A stretch of DNA of 64,000 nucleotides from Macrotrachela quadricornifera (GCA_022393335.1 JAJEKB010020696.1:269384-333383), one strand, 5' to 3'. Positions 42,060 through 54,533 are shown, counted from the stretch's first letter. Numbers and translations are program-made. The notes: generated by a model not told the origin, from the sequence alone.

Positions 42060-43414
42060 TTTTTTGAATGATAATTTTTTGGTGTTGATGGAGGAAAAGA
42101 ATCTGCACTATTATTGGGACAATCGCTGAAAAAATGTCCACGAATTCCGCAACTGCGACATTGAATAGAATTTGATTTTTTCAACGAATGATTATCCGTA
42201 GTAAATTGAAAATTAATGTTCGCGTGTTGTAACGAGTTATGATTGTTCCATTGCTTTTTTGTGTCATATTTGTTTCGTTGATGGAAGGCATTTTCTTCAT
42301 CTGGCCAATATTCTAAATCTGAAGATTGAATTGATTTAGAATGATTTGTATGATTATCATTGTAATGTTTATGTGCATCAAAAGTATTCTTTTTAAATGA
42401 AATTTGTTTAAAACACTCTGCTAAACATTGTTCTTGGTTACGACGATATAATATTTCTTCAACTTTTTGCGCTTCCAATATAATATCATCCAGGGAAGCA
42501 CCAGGAATTACACCGATCATCGTAAGCAAATCGCTTCGCATTTTGCATAATAAATGTTTTATGAAATCGACTTCTGTTTCTTTTGGTTTTTGTTCAGACC
42601 AAATAGCGCGCAAGCGGATCAAAAATTCATTGATAGTCTCATTTTCCAATTGTTTACATTCGTACCATACTTGTTCTTGAAGAGCAGTTCGTATAGGGGG
42701 ATTGAATTGAGAGAGGAATAAATCGACAAATTCTGCCCATATTTGTGGACGTCGATGATAAGCTCTTAATTGACAATACCAATCTAATGCAGTACCTCGT
42801 AAAAATTGAGAAATGCCAAAGAGTAAAGTAGGTTGATCCCACCCATATACTGCTTCAGCATGTTCCTGAATACGGATTAGGAATTGATTTGGGCTCTCTG
42901 AGCATTTACCAGAAAAAGTTGGTATTGTCGTCGGCGAAGGTATTATAATTGGAAGCGACTTTGATGTCTTCACGTCATTTGCTTGAAGAGGAGGCATCGT
43001 TTTATTAGTGTTATTTGAGTGGCCATCTATATTTAATACTGGTTGAGTTGATATTAAATAACTGTTTGTTGACTTTGGAGACTGTTGGATATTTTTTGAC
43101 TCTGATTGTTCTTCCTTCGTTAGAGAATATAATGTTCGCATAATTTCATTACATTGTTCTTTGATTGTATCAATTTGTTGTTTTGCGTCGTCTAAGGTTG
43201 ATGTCATTTTCATATGCATCTCAGTAGTTTGGCTCTGTATAGCCATAATTTGTGCTTCCATTTCTTCATGTTTTTGTGTAATAGTTTTGTGTATTTGATT
43301 ATATTTCTCTTCTAATTTTGAAACTCGCTCTGTATTGTTTATGCACATATTATGAATGCGTTGAAGAGCCTCTTCTAGTGGAATTTTTGCAGTTGGATTC
43401 TTTTCAGATGACAT
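42056..43414 (-). CDS. gag: Gag polyprotein
   Basis: Intact 452-codon frame. Residues about 15-105 are charged and heptad-like (coiled coil). About 165-330 match the capsid/retrotransposon-gag pattern (FLIRIQEHAEAVYGW, LRGTALDWY, FLSQFNPPIR, ETINEFLIRLRAIW). A single CCHC zinc knuckle CRSCGIRGHFFSDC lies at about 419-432, for nucleic-acid packaging. The ATG at 43414 lies only three bases after the LTR boundary. The stop TAA at 42058-42056 directly follows a slippery heptamer. Confidence 0.8.
   Translation of the reverse strand: MSSEKNPTAKIPLEEALQRIHNMCINNTERVSKLEEKYNQIHKTITQKHEEMEAQIMAIQSQTTEMHMKMTSTLDDAKQQIDTIKEQCNEIMRTLYSLTKEEQSESKNIQQSPKSTNSYLISTQPVLNIDGHSNNTNKTMPPLQANDVKTSKSLPIIIPSPTTIPTFSGKCSESPNQFLIRIQEHAEAVYGWDQPTLLFGISQFLRGTALDWYCQLRAYHRRPQIWAEFVDLFLSQFNPPIRTALQEQVWYECKQLENETINEFLIRLRAIWSEQKPKETEVDFIKHLLCKMRSDLLTMIGVIPGASLDDIILEAQKVEEILYRRNQEQCLAECFKQISFKKNTFDAHKHYNDNHTNHSKSIQSSDLEYWPDEENAFHQRNKYDTKKQWNNHNSLQHANINFQFTTDNHSLKKSNSIQCRSCGIRGHFFSDCPNNSADSFPPSTPKNYHSKK
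42059..42065 (-). promoter_or_regulatory. Probable -1 frameshift site
   Basis: In element sense A AAA AAG immediately before the gag stop TAA, in the right frame for simultaneous -1 slippage. The -1 frame then reads straight into the protease. Whether a downstream pseudoknot exists was not computed. Confidence 0.6.
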
Positions 43415-43417
43415 GAT

Positions 43418-43596
43418 TGTAACGGAAAGGCAGTTCTGATTGATGATAATAAGATGTGAGGAGAGAAATGATTCAAGATGTTAGGAGAATAGCAAAATGT
43501 AATAGTTTAATCAATAATAAGACTAAAATGAATAATATTGTATCTGTCTTTTTGGTTATGCTTCAGATTCAGATTGTACTCCGTTTCTGAGTCTCA
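43418..43596 (-). repeat. 5' LTR
   Basis: 179 bp with TG...CA ends in element sense (TGAGACTCAG...CCGTTACA). The partner at 38161-38339 shares most of its length, but small indels and many substitutions separate them. Confidence 0.65.
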
Positions 43597-43599
43597 CTT

Positions 43600-44905
43600 G
43601 TAATATTACAAGCGTTCAATAAAAAATGTTCTATCCCAAACAATTTCACAAAAAGGATGAAGTAGTTTTTTTTCCAATGTTACGAGTTAAGCAAAGAGAT
43701 TTGAATTGCTTATTTGTATAAAGTGTCTAGATCAACTCCTCCCGCATTGGTACTTGCGAAAAAAATACTTCTGCCCTCGACAGTCGAGGGCTAAGTGAGT
43801 CGAAACGACGAACGTTACTTGTTTACTATCATAAAACTAGATAATAATAATCGTCGCATATCTTCGTTAATAGATAAATTAAAGGATTATTAAGTTATAA
43901 ATAAACACTTTTACTTATTTCTATATTGAGAGTATCTTTTCATACAATATCAAAAGTTGCCATTTCAATCTCAACTAGATTCTAATTTCATCTTCTAATT
44001 TTACAGTATATAGTATTTTGTTTAATACTTTACTCAGACAAGTTCTACAAAAGGCATTACTAAATTTTCTTCCTTTAGTTTTTTTTTACTTAAAAAGAAA
44101 TAATTTATGAATATTGGAGATTATTTTCGTAATAATTTTCAATTTAATTTTTATTTTTTCTGTATGCAGATATTTAAATCACTTGATAAGGTCTCCAATA
44201 GAATCGAAATTATGATTGTGATAGCTATTTTTCATGCTCATACTCACCATGATTTCAAAGGATTTAATTATTTGCGCAGATTATTTTATACCATATGATC
44301 TATTCTTTGATCAAATTAAAATTCATGTTGTAGTATTCATTTTTATAATGATTTTTCACCCCCTCAGCTTTAGCATGATTGATCTTTATTATATGGGAAA
44401 AAAATATTAGTCACATTTTGTCACGTTTTATCTTTTTTTTTTGATTCACGCTTGAATGCAAATGGTTATAAAATGGGATGCTGCGTTTGCAAATTACAAT
44501 ACAGTTTCATATACACCTTAACACACACATCGACGATCAAACATTATCGGTTAGTAAGAGTATTGTTCGATAAAGAACAAAGAAAAATCAAAAGATATCT
44601 TTATCCGTTATTTTTTGGCTTACCATTTATAGTTATCGACAAAATAATAGTTACTGTTGTAAGAGTATAAAACAAAATCAGCCAGCCACCAAAATTTAAT
44701 GCACAACAACTCTGAATAGTTCTCCCAAAATTAACATCATCGTTTCTTATCAAAAATAGAGAAGTCAAGAGGTCTACCATGAGATGAACTATGAAAATTT
44801 ATAGAGAACGATCATATATATCCAATAAAATGTTATCCGTTTCAACCGAAAATAGCTCTTGTATAGTTAGTTATGGGTACCATTCTTAGCAGACATGTAT
44901 CAGTC
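43600..44905. other. Spacer, nothing coding
   Basis: AT-rich. Contains a perfect 17-bp palindrome CCCTCGACAGTCGAGGG near 43773, similar to one arm of the inverted repeat at 36222-36250. Confidence 0.3.
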
Positions 44906-44909
44906 CGAA

Positions 44910-45430
44910 GTGGTGTAGTGTTCAATCGGAATTGGCAATTCACTCAGTTTGAATACAGTTGCCTTCGTATCCAGTGTGCCAACAACCACATACATTATCT
45001 GAGAACATGTGATGCCAAGATCATCCTTATATGATATCAACCCTTGACGATCTCACACTTACGTGTATATCACACTTGTATAGAATTAACCTTCATCAAT
45101 ATCGCCTGTATGAGATATCACATTTATATAACGCTAACCTTCATTGTTAACATACTCATTATATTTGTGAAGGTGAGCGTTATATATATGTAATACTGAT
45201 GAAGGTTAACTTAATACAAATGAGATATCGCATAAGCATATATCGGTTAAGGTTGATTTTATATGAATGTGGTATTATGAAGGGCTGATATCATGTAAGG
45301 ATGATCTTGGTATCACGTGCTCTCAGACGATGTGTGTGGTCCTTATTACATCTAGTCGGTTTGATAACCAGTCAAAGCTGAGCGTGTAGTCAGCCCGGAT
45401 ATCGAACCATATGAGTATTCGGTCTGACTG
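44910..45430. mobile_element. Foldback element
   Basis: 'gatgccaagatcatccttat' (about 45011) pairs with 'atgatcttggtatc' (about 45301), and 'aaccttcatca' with 'tgatgaaggtt'. The pairing extends outward with more mismatches. The centre is near 45170. Confidence 0.6.
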
Positions 45431-45519
45431 AAACCTAGTTGACTAGCATTTGGATATCTATAATTTTCAGATAGTGCCTGAAAATTTACTGATACAATGA
45501 CCATCTAGGCCCTGTACAA

Positions 45520-47515
45520 TTACAAGAATCAATCATCCTTGGTGTCTTAGATAGGAGTGGAACCACTAGTCAACAGTACCTAGAGGAGTATACGAGTTAA
45601 TCTTCGATAGTCTATAAAAGAGAATGGAAACAATTATCCGATAACCTGAAAATGCGGCCCCGTATTATTCCTCGATGCTCACTAATACAGGACAGGATCC
45701 ATTTTCAATGTTCCTTCAAAGTGAACTGAAATTGCTCTTAAATAAAGCCTAAAAGAAGATATGAAGCATACGTTGGTGGTCTATAAATGGAGATAGAAAT
45801 CATTCATCCATGGTCTCTACAAGGCGATAGAGACCAGTCAATGGGAATCTTACAAAGAAGCCTAAACTATTCGTTGATAGATCCTGCAAAGGAAAAGGCG
45901 GTACTACCCATTTGCACTTTAAAGAAGAAAAGACACATGCTGTAATAATTTTCAAAGCACCTCCATCCTAAGAAGTCAGTTTTCCTCAAATTTTTCGATT
46001 TCGTGATTTATAGTACATTAGGTAAAGGAAAATATTCGCTATCGAACACTCTATAGTTTAGTCAATTTCTGATGACTTCTGAAGCATTATATTCTACACA
46101 CTAATATTGTTTTATACGGGTAGCTCTTATTAATTTAATGATGAAAACGATATGACCGTACAAAATAAACAAATTTTTCATCATTTGACTTTATATACAT
46201 TGACTAAGTTTGTTTTAAACAATAATTTGTGATAAACTATTCGGAAATTGTACCTATGCCTTTTTATCATGGAAAAGTCTTGAAATAGACTTCCAAAATC
46301 TCTTTTGCATTTATCATAATAAATTTTTCTGTTCTAACGTTTCTGTATTTTCCGAATTTCTCCACCAACTTAAACGTTAGAGAGCTACAGTTGGTCTCAA
46401 AATGAAGAGAATGATCAGCTTTACAACTTATCAGAGTCCAGTTTTTGGATTTTATATTTAATGCCTAATGACACTCACCTGTTTTGCAATATACACGCTC
46501 CCCTTACCCTGTTTGATAAGATATATTTTGAAAAAATACTGCAAAACAAAACATAATCAAACTGTATTAAGTTGCAGTGCTCGATCTTGACTATATTTTA
46601 AAACTAGACCAAGTTTTCTAGTATTTGAAATGGCAGAGAATTTTGGAAATATGGACATTCACTTTTGGTCACTTAATTTTGAGATAAAATTTCGTAGACT
46701 TCTTATCTCGAACTGAAGTTTTTTCTATAAGATGCGTAACCTAGATTGCATTTCCTCTCAAAGTTTCAGCAAGATTTGATGCTCCAAAGCGAAAATAAAT
46801 TTAAGGTGTAAGGGAGGGGGGGGGCTTCAATGTAAACGGTATTCATTTCCAGCTAGTCTTTAGAAGCAGACAGAAATAATCGGTCGATCGTTTTTTAAAG
46901 GGGATGTAACTTGTTCTTCCATAAACCATAAAGAGAAACAGGGATTATTAAGGTAATAGCCGTGGCAAGAGATACTCTTCTGCAACTCCTTAAAGTGGAC
47001 AGAAATCATTTTTTTATTGGTGCACAAAGGAATTTAGGAGCCACGCCTTCATAGTCCTGAAATAGGCCCGTTCGTCAATGTTTTCTATGGCAGAATACAA
47101 ACCAATCTTAGAGATTCCCCAGAAGGAAAGAAGGCATTACCCCAAATAGTCTTTCGAGAGGAAATGGAACCATTGCGTAATAGTCTCTACAAACGGATAG
47201 GAAACATTTTTTTGCAGCCTCAAAAAGGTTGTAAGAACTATTCGTCCAAAGTACATAAAAATGGACAGAAATCATTCCTTGGGAATCGTTATAACAGAAA
47301 GGCATTACTGCTTGAAAATCCTTTGAAGGGGATAGGAACTGCGCTTCGATTGTCCTTAATTGAGAACAGATGCTAGATCTCGATAGTCTCTAGAAGTGAA
47401 CAAGAATCATTTGTAGATTGTCCTTGAAAAAGAAACAGACATCATTGTTTAGTAATCACTAACAGGAGAAAGTTAAGACTTCTCGGTAGTTTCTAAATGG
47501 AGATAGAAATCTTCT
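45520..47515. repeat. Degenerate ~42-bp minisatellite split by an inserted repeat
   Basis: Units like 'gatagtctctanaaaggaga.agaaatcatt' recur from 45520 to about 45950 and again from about 46850 to 47515. The 900 bp between them carries the repeat shared with 10185-10440 (at 46262-46480), so that unit seems to have inserted into the array. A G-run is near 46815. Confidence 0.5.
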
Positions 47516-47554
47516 CTCAATAGAATTGCTAATGGATTATCGGTGAATCTTTCT

Positions 47555-48177
47555 GACGAGATAGGTGTCTCAAATGATTTACCACTTTTGAATTCGGACT
47601 TTTTGCATAATGTAGACCTCAGTGAGATATAAAAAACTTCAAAAGAATGAGGGCTCATAAACCTTCCTTCTAGAATTATAGCCATTTTACTGGAATTTTA
47701 GCCTTTAGTACGGTATACACCAACAGATCGAATGATGGTTTTTCGACTTGAAATTCTGCCGAAAGATAGGTCTACATGTAACTAGGATGCTCTGCAATTT
47801 TCAGCTCAAAAGAATGTTTCTTTCACAAAATATTGATTTTTCAAAAGCCACTCATATTTGATGAAAGATGCGAGAATCCCATGTTCTTTTAAAATTCAAT
47901 ATCTTGTGAAAGAAACATTCTTTTGAGCTGAAAATTGCAGAGCATCCTAGCTACATGTAGGCCTATCTTTGGGCAAAATTTCAGGTCGAAAAACCATCAT
48001 TCGATTTGTTGGTGTATACCGTACTATAGGCTAAAATTCCAGTGAAATGGCTATAATTCTAGAAGAAAGGACTATGAGCCCTTATTCTTTTGAAGTTTTT
48101 TATATCTCACCCAAGTCTACATTATGCAAAAAGTCCGAATTCAAAAGCGGTAAATCACTTGAGGTACCTCCCTCGTA
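47555..48177. mobile_element. Foldback element, same family as 2915-3425
   Basis: A nearly continuous hairpin: 'aaagaaacattcttttgagctgaaaattgcagagcatccta' on the right mirrors the same phrase on the left, with the centre near 47865. The ends 'gacgagataggtgtctcaa' and 'ttgaggtacctccctcgt' are inverted copies. Confidence 0.7.
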
Positions 48178-48179
48178 AG

Positions 48180-48676
48180 TCCATTTTACATTACTTATAC
48201 GTCTCCGTCCTTTCAAAAGAAAATAACACTATCTATGAACCAGGCATGCACGAGACACAGGGCAGAAGATCTACGGAGTGGAGCAGGGAGGGGCGGGTGA
48301 GCGATGAAGAATCTCTTGTAAACAGAGTTGTATTCAATTTTTTCGAAATCTCAACAAATCCGTCCCTCTCAACTTGTGTAAACACCAAGCGAGTGGTGTA
48401 TTTGCTCAAGGAAGATGAAATCTCAGCAACTATCATGACTAAATCAATTTTGACATCATAAAAATACAAAATTACGAAAATTTATAAAGTCATATAATGC
48501 CATAACGGTGCGAAGCTTCTTTTTAAAAAATTCTCGGTGCTAGATGATCACAGGTTGGGTCGGGGGCGGGGCGGGGATGTAAGAAACTGTGCCCCATGTA
48601 GCTCTGCTATAAATTTCATTTCTAATATTCATATTCAATTTTATAGTTTTAGTTGTGCAACATAGTCAATTAAAAC
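48180..48676. promoter_or_regulatory. Upstream region of the FAD oxidase gene
   Basis: Includes GC-rich patches (GGGAGGGGCGGGTGAGC near 48284; GGGTCGGGGGCGGGGCGGGG near 48557) unlike the AT-rich surroundings, about 100-400 bp before the start codon. Sp1-like boxes are a possible reading; no core promoter motif is clear. Confidence 0.3.
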
Positions 48677-51600
48677 ATGTTTGCAACTAGGAAGATTCCG
48701 AAGGTGACCAATGATCGGGCGCCGATAGATGCTGAAAAAGGGTAAGTCACAACTGTTTATTTATCGAAAACTTTTGAAAAAGATCAAAATCTTTGGGTAT
48801 AATCACGTATCTATTGGCTTACCAGCAAGTTTTGTTAATTAGAAGAAAAAAATGTCTGCAAAGCAAAATCAGGGGAGAGGGCAAAAACGATCGTATAATG
48901 AAAATCGTCCGCAAAGTAGAATAGTGGTAAAGTGGTAAACTGTCCGAATTATAGAAACAAGTAAAACGTAATAAAAATAAGACGTTTATTTCAGATAGCT
49001 CGATTCCAAATAGAACATCATCTGTATCGAGCTAGTCTAACATAGGATAATACGTGCCGTTTGGATCATTTTGTTTGACTAAATCAAAACAAGATTAATC
49101 AATGACATACAGTTATGTTTAATTCAGGATATTTTTGTTCACAATTGCTTAGAAAAATCAGTGTGTAGGTTTTTTTCGAGAATAAACTAATCAACCGTAT
49201 TTGATGAATTTTCTTTGAGAAATTAACAAGTCTATTTTATTAATTATTTTTAGAAATTGTTTAGTCCATCGTGAGTTCTTGATCTTTTTTCATAAATAGT
49301 ATGATTTTTGTTTTAATGTTATATTCGTCTCGTCTAGTATATGGATCTTGCTTAGAGTAGCACCTGACGCAGTGAATGCTTTTTTTAGTCTACTGTAGGA
49401 GTAGTGCAAACCATCGCAGCTTGCTAGTGCGCTCTATATAATATAGTAATTTATTGTATTTTCTTCAGGAATATACAAAATTGACTCAGTTTATAAATTT
49501 TCCATGAGTAATAGGCTAGTCTAAAAGAGATCATAGATCTCACTTGAGGCAAAATCTACTGGTATGACCGATTTCTCTTTTACCATTCATTCATATCTGT
49601 TTATAGACTTTCATTCGCGAATATCGAGTGAGTTTGAGGTACATTTTTTTACCGTTAAAATTTTGTTTAATGTCGCAGCGTTTAAATGATATAATATTGA
49701 CCAGAATATTCGTTTATCGTAAACAAAAAACGAATGATGTTCTTGTTGTTAAAACGTTGAATATAAATATGTTAAATTCATTTTAAGAAAAGTGCAATTT
49801 CACATTCGATAGCACCATTCATACGATAATCAATAGTTTTAATCAAAAGAAATCATTGTTTTACTTTATCTCATATGTTAGACAGGAAAAGAGCTTATTT
49901 TATCAGGAGAATGCGTTCATTATTTGTAATACATATTTCGTTATTTAATGTATTTCTTTAGAGGTTGGTTAGGAGCAGGTGCACAGTACGGGGCGGCATT
50001 AATTGGTGTCTTGGTAGCAGTTGCGTTCTTTATTTTGTCAGCGTTAATTGTGTTAGCTCTTATACCCGTATATACAAAAACTAGGAATATTGAAAATCTC
50101 AATACTTTAAGTATGTTTTAATATACTTTTCTTTGTATTTATTTTATATTGGTATATTATTTTTCAGATGGTGGTGCTGTTTTCAATATAACATACTCAA
50201 CTGATATAACAGGTGAGACTAATACAGCTGTCACCAATTTGGATTCTCTGAGCACTCAAGTAAATTTTGTTGTATGTTTCTCTTTTCTGTATTTTATTCT
50301 TTTATGTGATTTTAGCTGATGAATCAACTGAATTTGAACGATATTACCGTCAATAGTGCTAGATTTATTTCACAAACGGTAACAGTGTATGTATATATAT
50401 TAATCATTTCGGACAGGACTGGAACTGGGACTAAAATTTTTTTAGATTCAAACTAAGATCAAAATAATAAGTCTAGTAGTAGCTTGAAGCTGTATAAAAA
50501 GATAAAGATGATCGGTATAAGAGTGAGGAGATAATACTTCATATCAGAAAGATTTCCAGATAGATCAATTCAATAGTTAGTATTTTATGAGAATTCGATG
50601 GAATAATGTGAGATTATCTAGGAACTGAAGGATGGAATCACATCGGAATTCGTTCTATTGAGATTTGATAGGATCCAACAGGTATTGAATACCGTGATCT
50701 AATACAGTTTAAATGAACTCTCATAGAATATGTAACAATTGACATTTTACTTATGGAATTCGACATATTGTTGCCATCCAAAATCCTATTAGATTTTGTA
50801 GAATGATTTGATAATAGTTATGTATCATATAATCTTCACTTTTGTTTGGAATGAAAAATAAATAAGGGTTTTATATATGTTTTTAGCGGCAATACTAGTC
50901 AATGTCAAAGCTGGTTTCTCTTATCAATGTTTGTCAATTATCCACAAAGTTGCAGGAGCAGTCTCTTCAGTCAATCAGCCTGCAGGAATAATTTAGATAG
51001 TCAAGTGCAACAAATTACTGGATCAGCAGTGAAAAATTTATCTTTATCCGTCGAATTCGCCAATGGTCGAACCACTACAGCTAATGTGGCTTTTAGCAAT
51101 TTTGGAGTTCCTGCAGGTAAATTATTCAATTGTTTATTTAAGATAAAATTATTGAATTAATATACTTTTTTGAACATATGTACATCAAAAAAATGAATTT
51201 AGATAAAATCGTATCTATAGCAACAATAATGACATTTATTAGTATTTCTCAATGAATCATAGAAAAATACATTTTAAGGAAAGATGAAAATATAAAATCT
51301 TGTTAGATTAATTTGAATATATCGAATGAATTTCTCACTATTTTACATATTTCACATCTTAGAAAAAAAACATTTTTTTATAGAAATATTTCTTATGAAA
51401 AACGTCGATATTTTTAATGTCTTAAATATTTGAACAATGTAAAAGTGAATAAAATTTGATAGAATGAGCTAGTTAGAAACTTCTCATAACGAAAACCGAA
51501 TTGTAATATTTGCTTTGATAGCATTTATTTCCATTGTGACACTATTTTGAGATTGCAAGATCTGAAATTGTAGATGAAAAAGGTAAATGTGCGAACTGGT

Positions 51601-53214
51601 TTAACTAAAGAAATAATTTGTTTCAATCTCCCACTAATTACAATATTTTTTCGAGCTTGAAATATTGATCATAATCAGATATAAAGAATAGATAATAGTA
51701 TTTACTTTTCGTAACATTATTTTTCTAATATAGCCGATGGATCACAAGTTTACTGTCTTCAATATCCGCAACCATGTGCAACCAATCGTTCAATTCTATG
51801 TCCGACTAATGAAGCTCAAATTCAAGCACTAATTCGAGAGGCATATCAAAATGGTTCAATAGTTATTCGTGTCGTTGGTTCAGCACATTCTTACGAGAGA
51901 ATCATCCTTGATGCTAGTTCAATAAGCAGTAATCAAACATTAAAAATCGTTTCAATACAAAATTTTAAGGGTGTCGTTATTAACCGTGAGGCAGGAGTTG
52001 CAGTTGTCCAAGGTGGTACAATTTTAGGTCGTAATCCTGAACATCCAGAAAATGATGATCAATCTTTAACTAACATTTTAAAAAATGCTGGTTATGGGTT
52101 ACCAGCTCTTCCTGGAATCACTCGACAAACAATGTCTGGATATTTTACTTCAGGTACAGGCAGTGGTTCTACAAGGTACAACCTCTTTGATTCACTTGCT
52201 GGAATGCGAGTGATTGATGGTACCGGTACAATACATGATATCGATAAAAATCATCCTTATTTTCCTGCAATCGGTGTATCACTTGGATTATTGGGTATTA
52301 TTACTAGTGTGAATATTAGTTTGGATACACCTTACTATTATATAAAAGGTTCAGAAACAGTTTCACCTATCGAACCACCTTCATCAAATCTTTCTACTGG
52401 ATGTCCTGTTGATATATTTGGAAATGGTTCTCAAGGTTTTCCAAGTCTTGGACAATACTTTAAAAATAATGTTGATTATGGACGATTATTTTGGTATACA
52501 CAAAAAGGTTTTAATCGTGCAGCTTTATGGAGTGCTTCGAGACATAGTGAAACTCCACTTCCTACACTTACACCATACAAATTATTTCCTGCAGATAATA
52601 TCACAGCAGCTAGTATAAGATATGCTGATATTCTTATTAAATATAACGTTTTGGCAGAAGATACACCTGAATTTTATAACACTTCATATCAAATTTTCAA
52701 TGATTTATTTCCGATTGGACGACAAGACTTTTTCGATGCATATGAAGGAAGTTTACCAATGGATAACAGATTAAATTATCAAATATTAAAAATATCATTA
52801 TTTGAAATATTTGTTCCTTATGAAAAAACGCAGGAAATAGCCAACGTTCTTCGAACCTATTATTATTCACATGGTGTTGCTGCAACTGGTAATACCGCTA
52901 TGGAAATTTATCCAGCAACTAAAAGTACATTCTGGCTTAATCCAGCATATGATGGAGATTTTATTAAAATTGGTTGGTATTGGTTTCATGTTAATCCAAT
53001 AGGAACTCCACCTGGTTTCTTTCGACAATTTGCAGATTTATTCGAACCATATAAATATCGTTGCCATTGGGGAAAATTATTATTTGATGATTTCAGTGGA
53101 GAACGGGTACGCTCAGTATTTCCTATGTTTGATCAATTTTTAAACGTAAGGAATCAATTGGATCCAAGGAAATTATTTGTTACACCTTATACGCGAAAAA
53201 TATTTTCTCTTTAA
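48677..53214 (+). CDS. Membrane-anchored FAD-linked oxidase, aldonolactone/alditol oxidase type
   Basis: Six exons in consistent frame: 48677-48741, 49962-50110, 50168-50259, 50316-50386, 50887-51116, 51734-53214 (695 residues). Residues 1-32 are cytoplasmic. 33-56 are a signal-anchor helix, so the enzyme part probably faces the lumen or outside (type II). About 60-200 is a Thr/Ser/Asn-rich region with four cysteines and no known domain. From about 204 the PCMH-type FAD fold follows (RVVGSAHSY, with His254 at the position that carries covalent flavin in relatives; GLPALPGITRQTMSGYFTSG). The C-terminal ALO domain ends with the family motif HWGK (647-650). Family members oxidise sugar lactones or polyols with oxygen. 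The substrate here is unknown. Introns 2 and 3 are 57 and 56 bp. Introns 1, 4 and 5 are 0.5-1.2 kb. Confidence 0.8.
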
Positions 53215-54530
53215 AATAATATTACAAACATAAACTAACGATTTTATCAATTTTTATTTTTAAATCTACGATAATGGATAAATACTGATCAAAACAGTTT
53301 TAGTGAATATTAACATTTATTCGAACTTCATATATATACAATGCATTAGGCTTAGTATTTTTGCGTTCCTAGCTGTTTTTCTTTTTTAAGAATTCTAGAC
53401 AATTCGAAATCTCTTTTTCAGTTTTTAGTAGTATTCAATTTGAAAATTTTATTGAAGCATGTGGAACAAATATTCAACTATTCTAATTTCTATCTCATTC
53501 ATCTTTGTAACTCTTTCCTATTCTTTCAGATGTATCACTTCCTCATTTGTGCCCTCCGTATTTTCTCTTATCTCTCATAGTTGAATATTTCAATAGTTGA
53601 ATATTCGAAACGACTTTTCGATTTATGATAAAGTAGTTCGATCGATATCAACGGTAGAATTATTTATCCTTTTTCGTTACATTGTGAATTTATTATTATT
53701 TTAAAAATCTCACTATCTGGCATTTTACGACACGTTAATGTGATACAAGGTGTATTATATATATCAACGAAAACAGCACAAATTTGTCAACAAAAAACGA
53801 TAATTAGTTTTGTGAAATGCTAGAGAGAATTTGTTTTTTAAAATAATAATAACTTCATATCCTTAAGTACAACTATCGAGATTGAATTGCTACCTTTTTT
53901 TTCGATTTTTAATAAAAATTCTTTCGTTTTTCTTTACAAACAAACTAATAAAATGACCTTTTTTTTTGTTTAAACAAGTTTGTGTTTATCTAGATTCCTG
54001 ATAATAAAAATGATGTTAGCAAAAAAAAGTTAGTAGTAACTCTTATTGATTATATGCTTGTCAACTGTAGTCATACATATTCGTGGATAATGTATCAGTA
54101 AGATGCAGAAATGTCCACTGCGCCAGCTTTTCTATGAAAGAAATTTTGCAAAACTCATGAATTTGCACATAATTTCAATGATAATATGTGCTGCACGATA
54201 AGGCTTGATGAATCTAATCGATTGTCACGAGCAACTCTTGTTTAAACCGGTCATAGATTTGAAAATCTAAAGATTTTTAAAAATCCTATCGCTGCGTCAC
54301 CGACAGATTCTCAGTTGCGATGAACATTCCTGGTAAGATGATAAATCGAAAAATATTTTGATGTGCATTGATACAGTTTTCATAGTAATTAAACACTATG
54401 ATCATGAATGATTAAAATATTTTTCGATCAAATACAGAAAGTTCTAGAATGTCGAAGACTTTGTAGTTCTTCTAGATTTGAGATAATTAAAATGATAAAT
54501 AAATATAAATGAGTAAATTGAGAATGAAAT
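53215..54530. other. Spacer after the oxidase gene
   Basis: No coding signal. The phrase near 54008-54045 ('aaaatgatgttagcaaaaa...agtagtaact') is repeated in direct orientation near 54888-54920, next to the inverted repeat that follows. Confidence 0.3.
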
Positions 54531-54533
54531 ATA

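Larger units (their letters stand above)
38161..43596 (-). mobile_element. Retrovirus-like element: LTR-gag-protease-env-LTR, no reverse transcriptase or integrase
   Basis: A 5436-bp unit read on the minus strand: LTR 43596-43418, gag 43414-42056, protease frame to 41598, env-like gene 40841-38976, LTR 38339-38161. Only about 750 bp separate protease and env, so Pol (RT, RNase H, integrase) is absent rather than missed. The three frames are intact although the LTRs differ at many positions with small indels (by eye very roughly 15-20%). Flanks show no obvious target duplication (tttta on one side, cttgt on the other). Possible explanations are a Pol-less non-autonomous lineage, recombination between two related elements, or a retained host function. 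Confidence 0.7.

Noticed and set aside
52132..53214. Start of the oxidase at the ATG at 52132
   Set aside because: The frame is open and conserved upstream to 51734, including the FAD pyrophosphate-binding segment, and joins earlier exons in phase; 52132 is an internal Met (residue 336).
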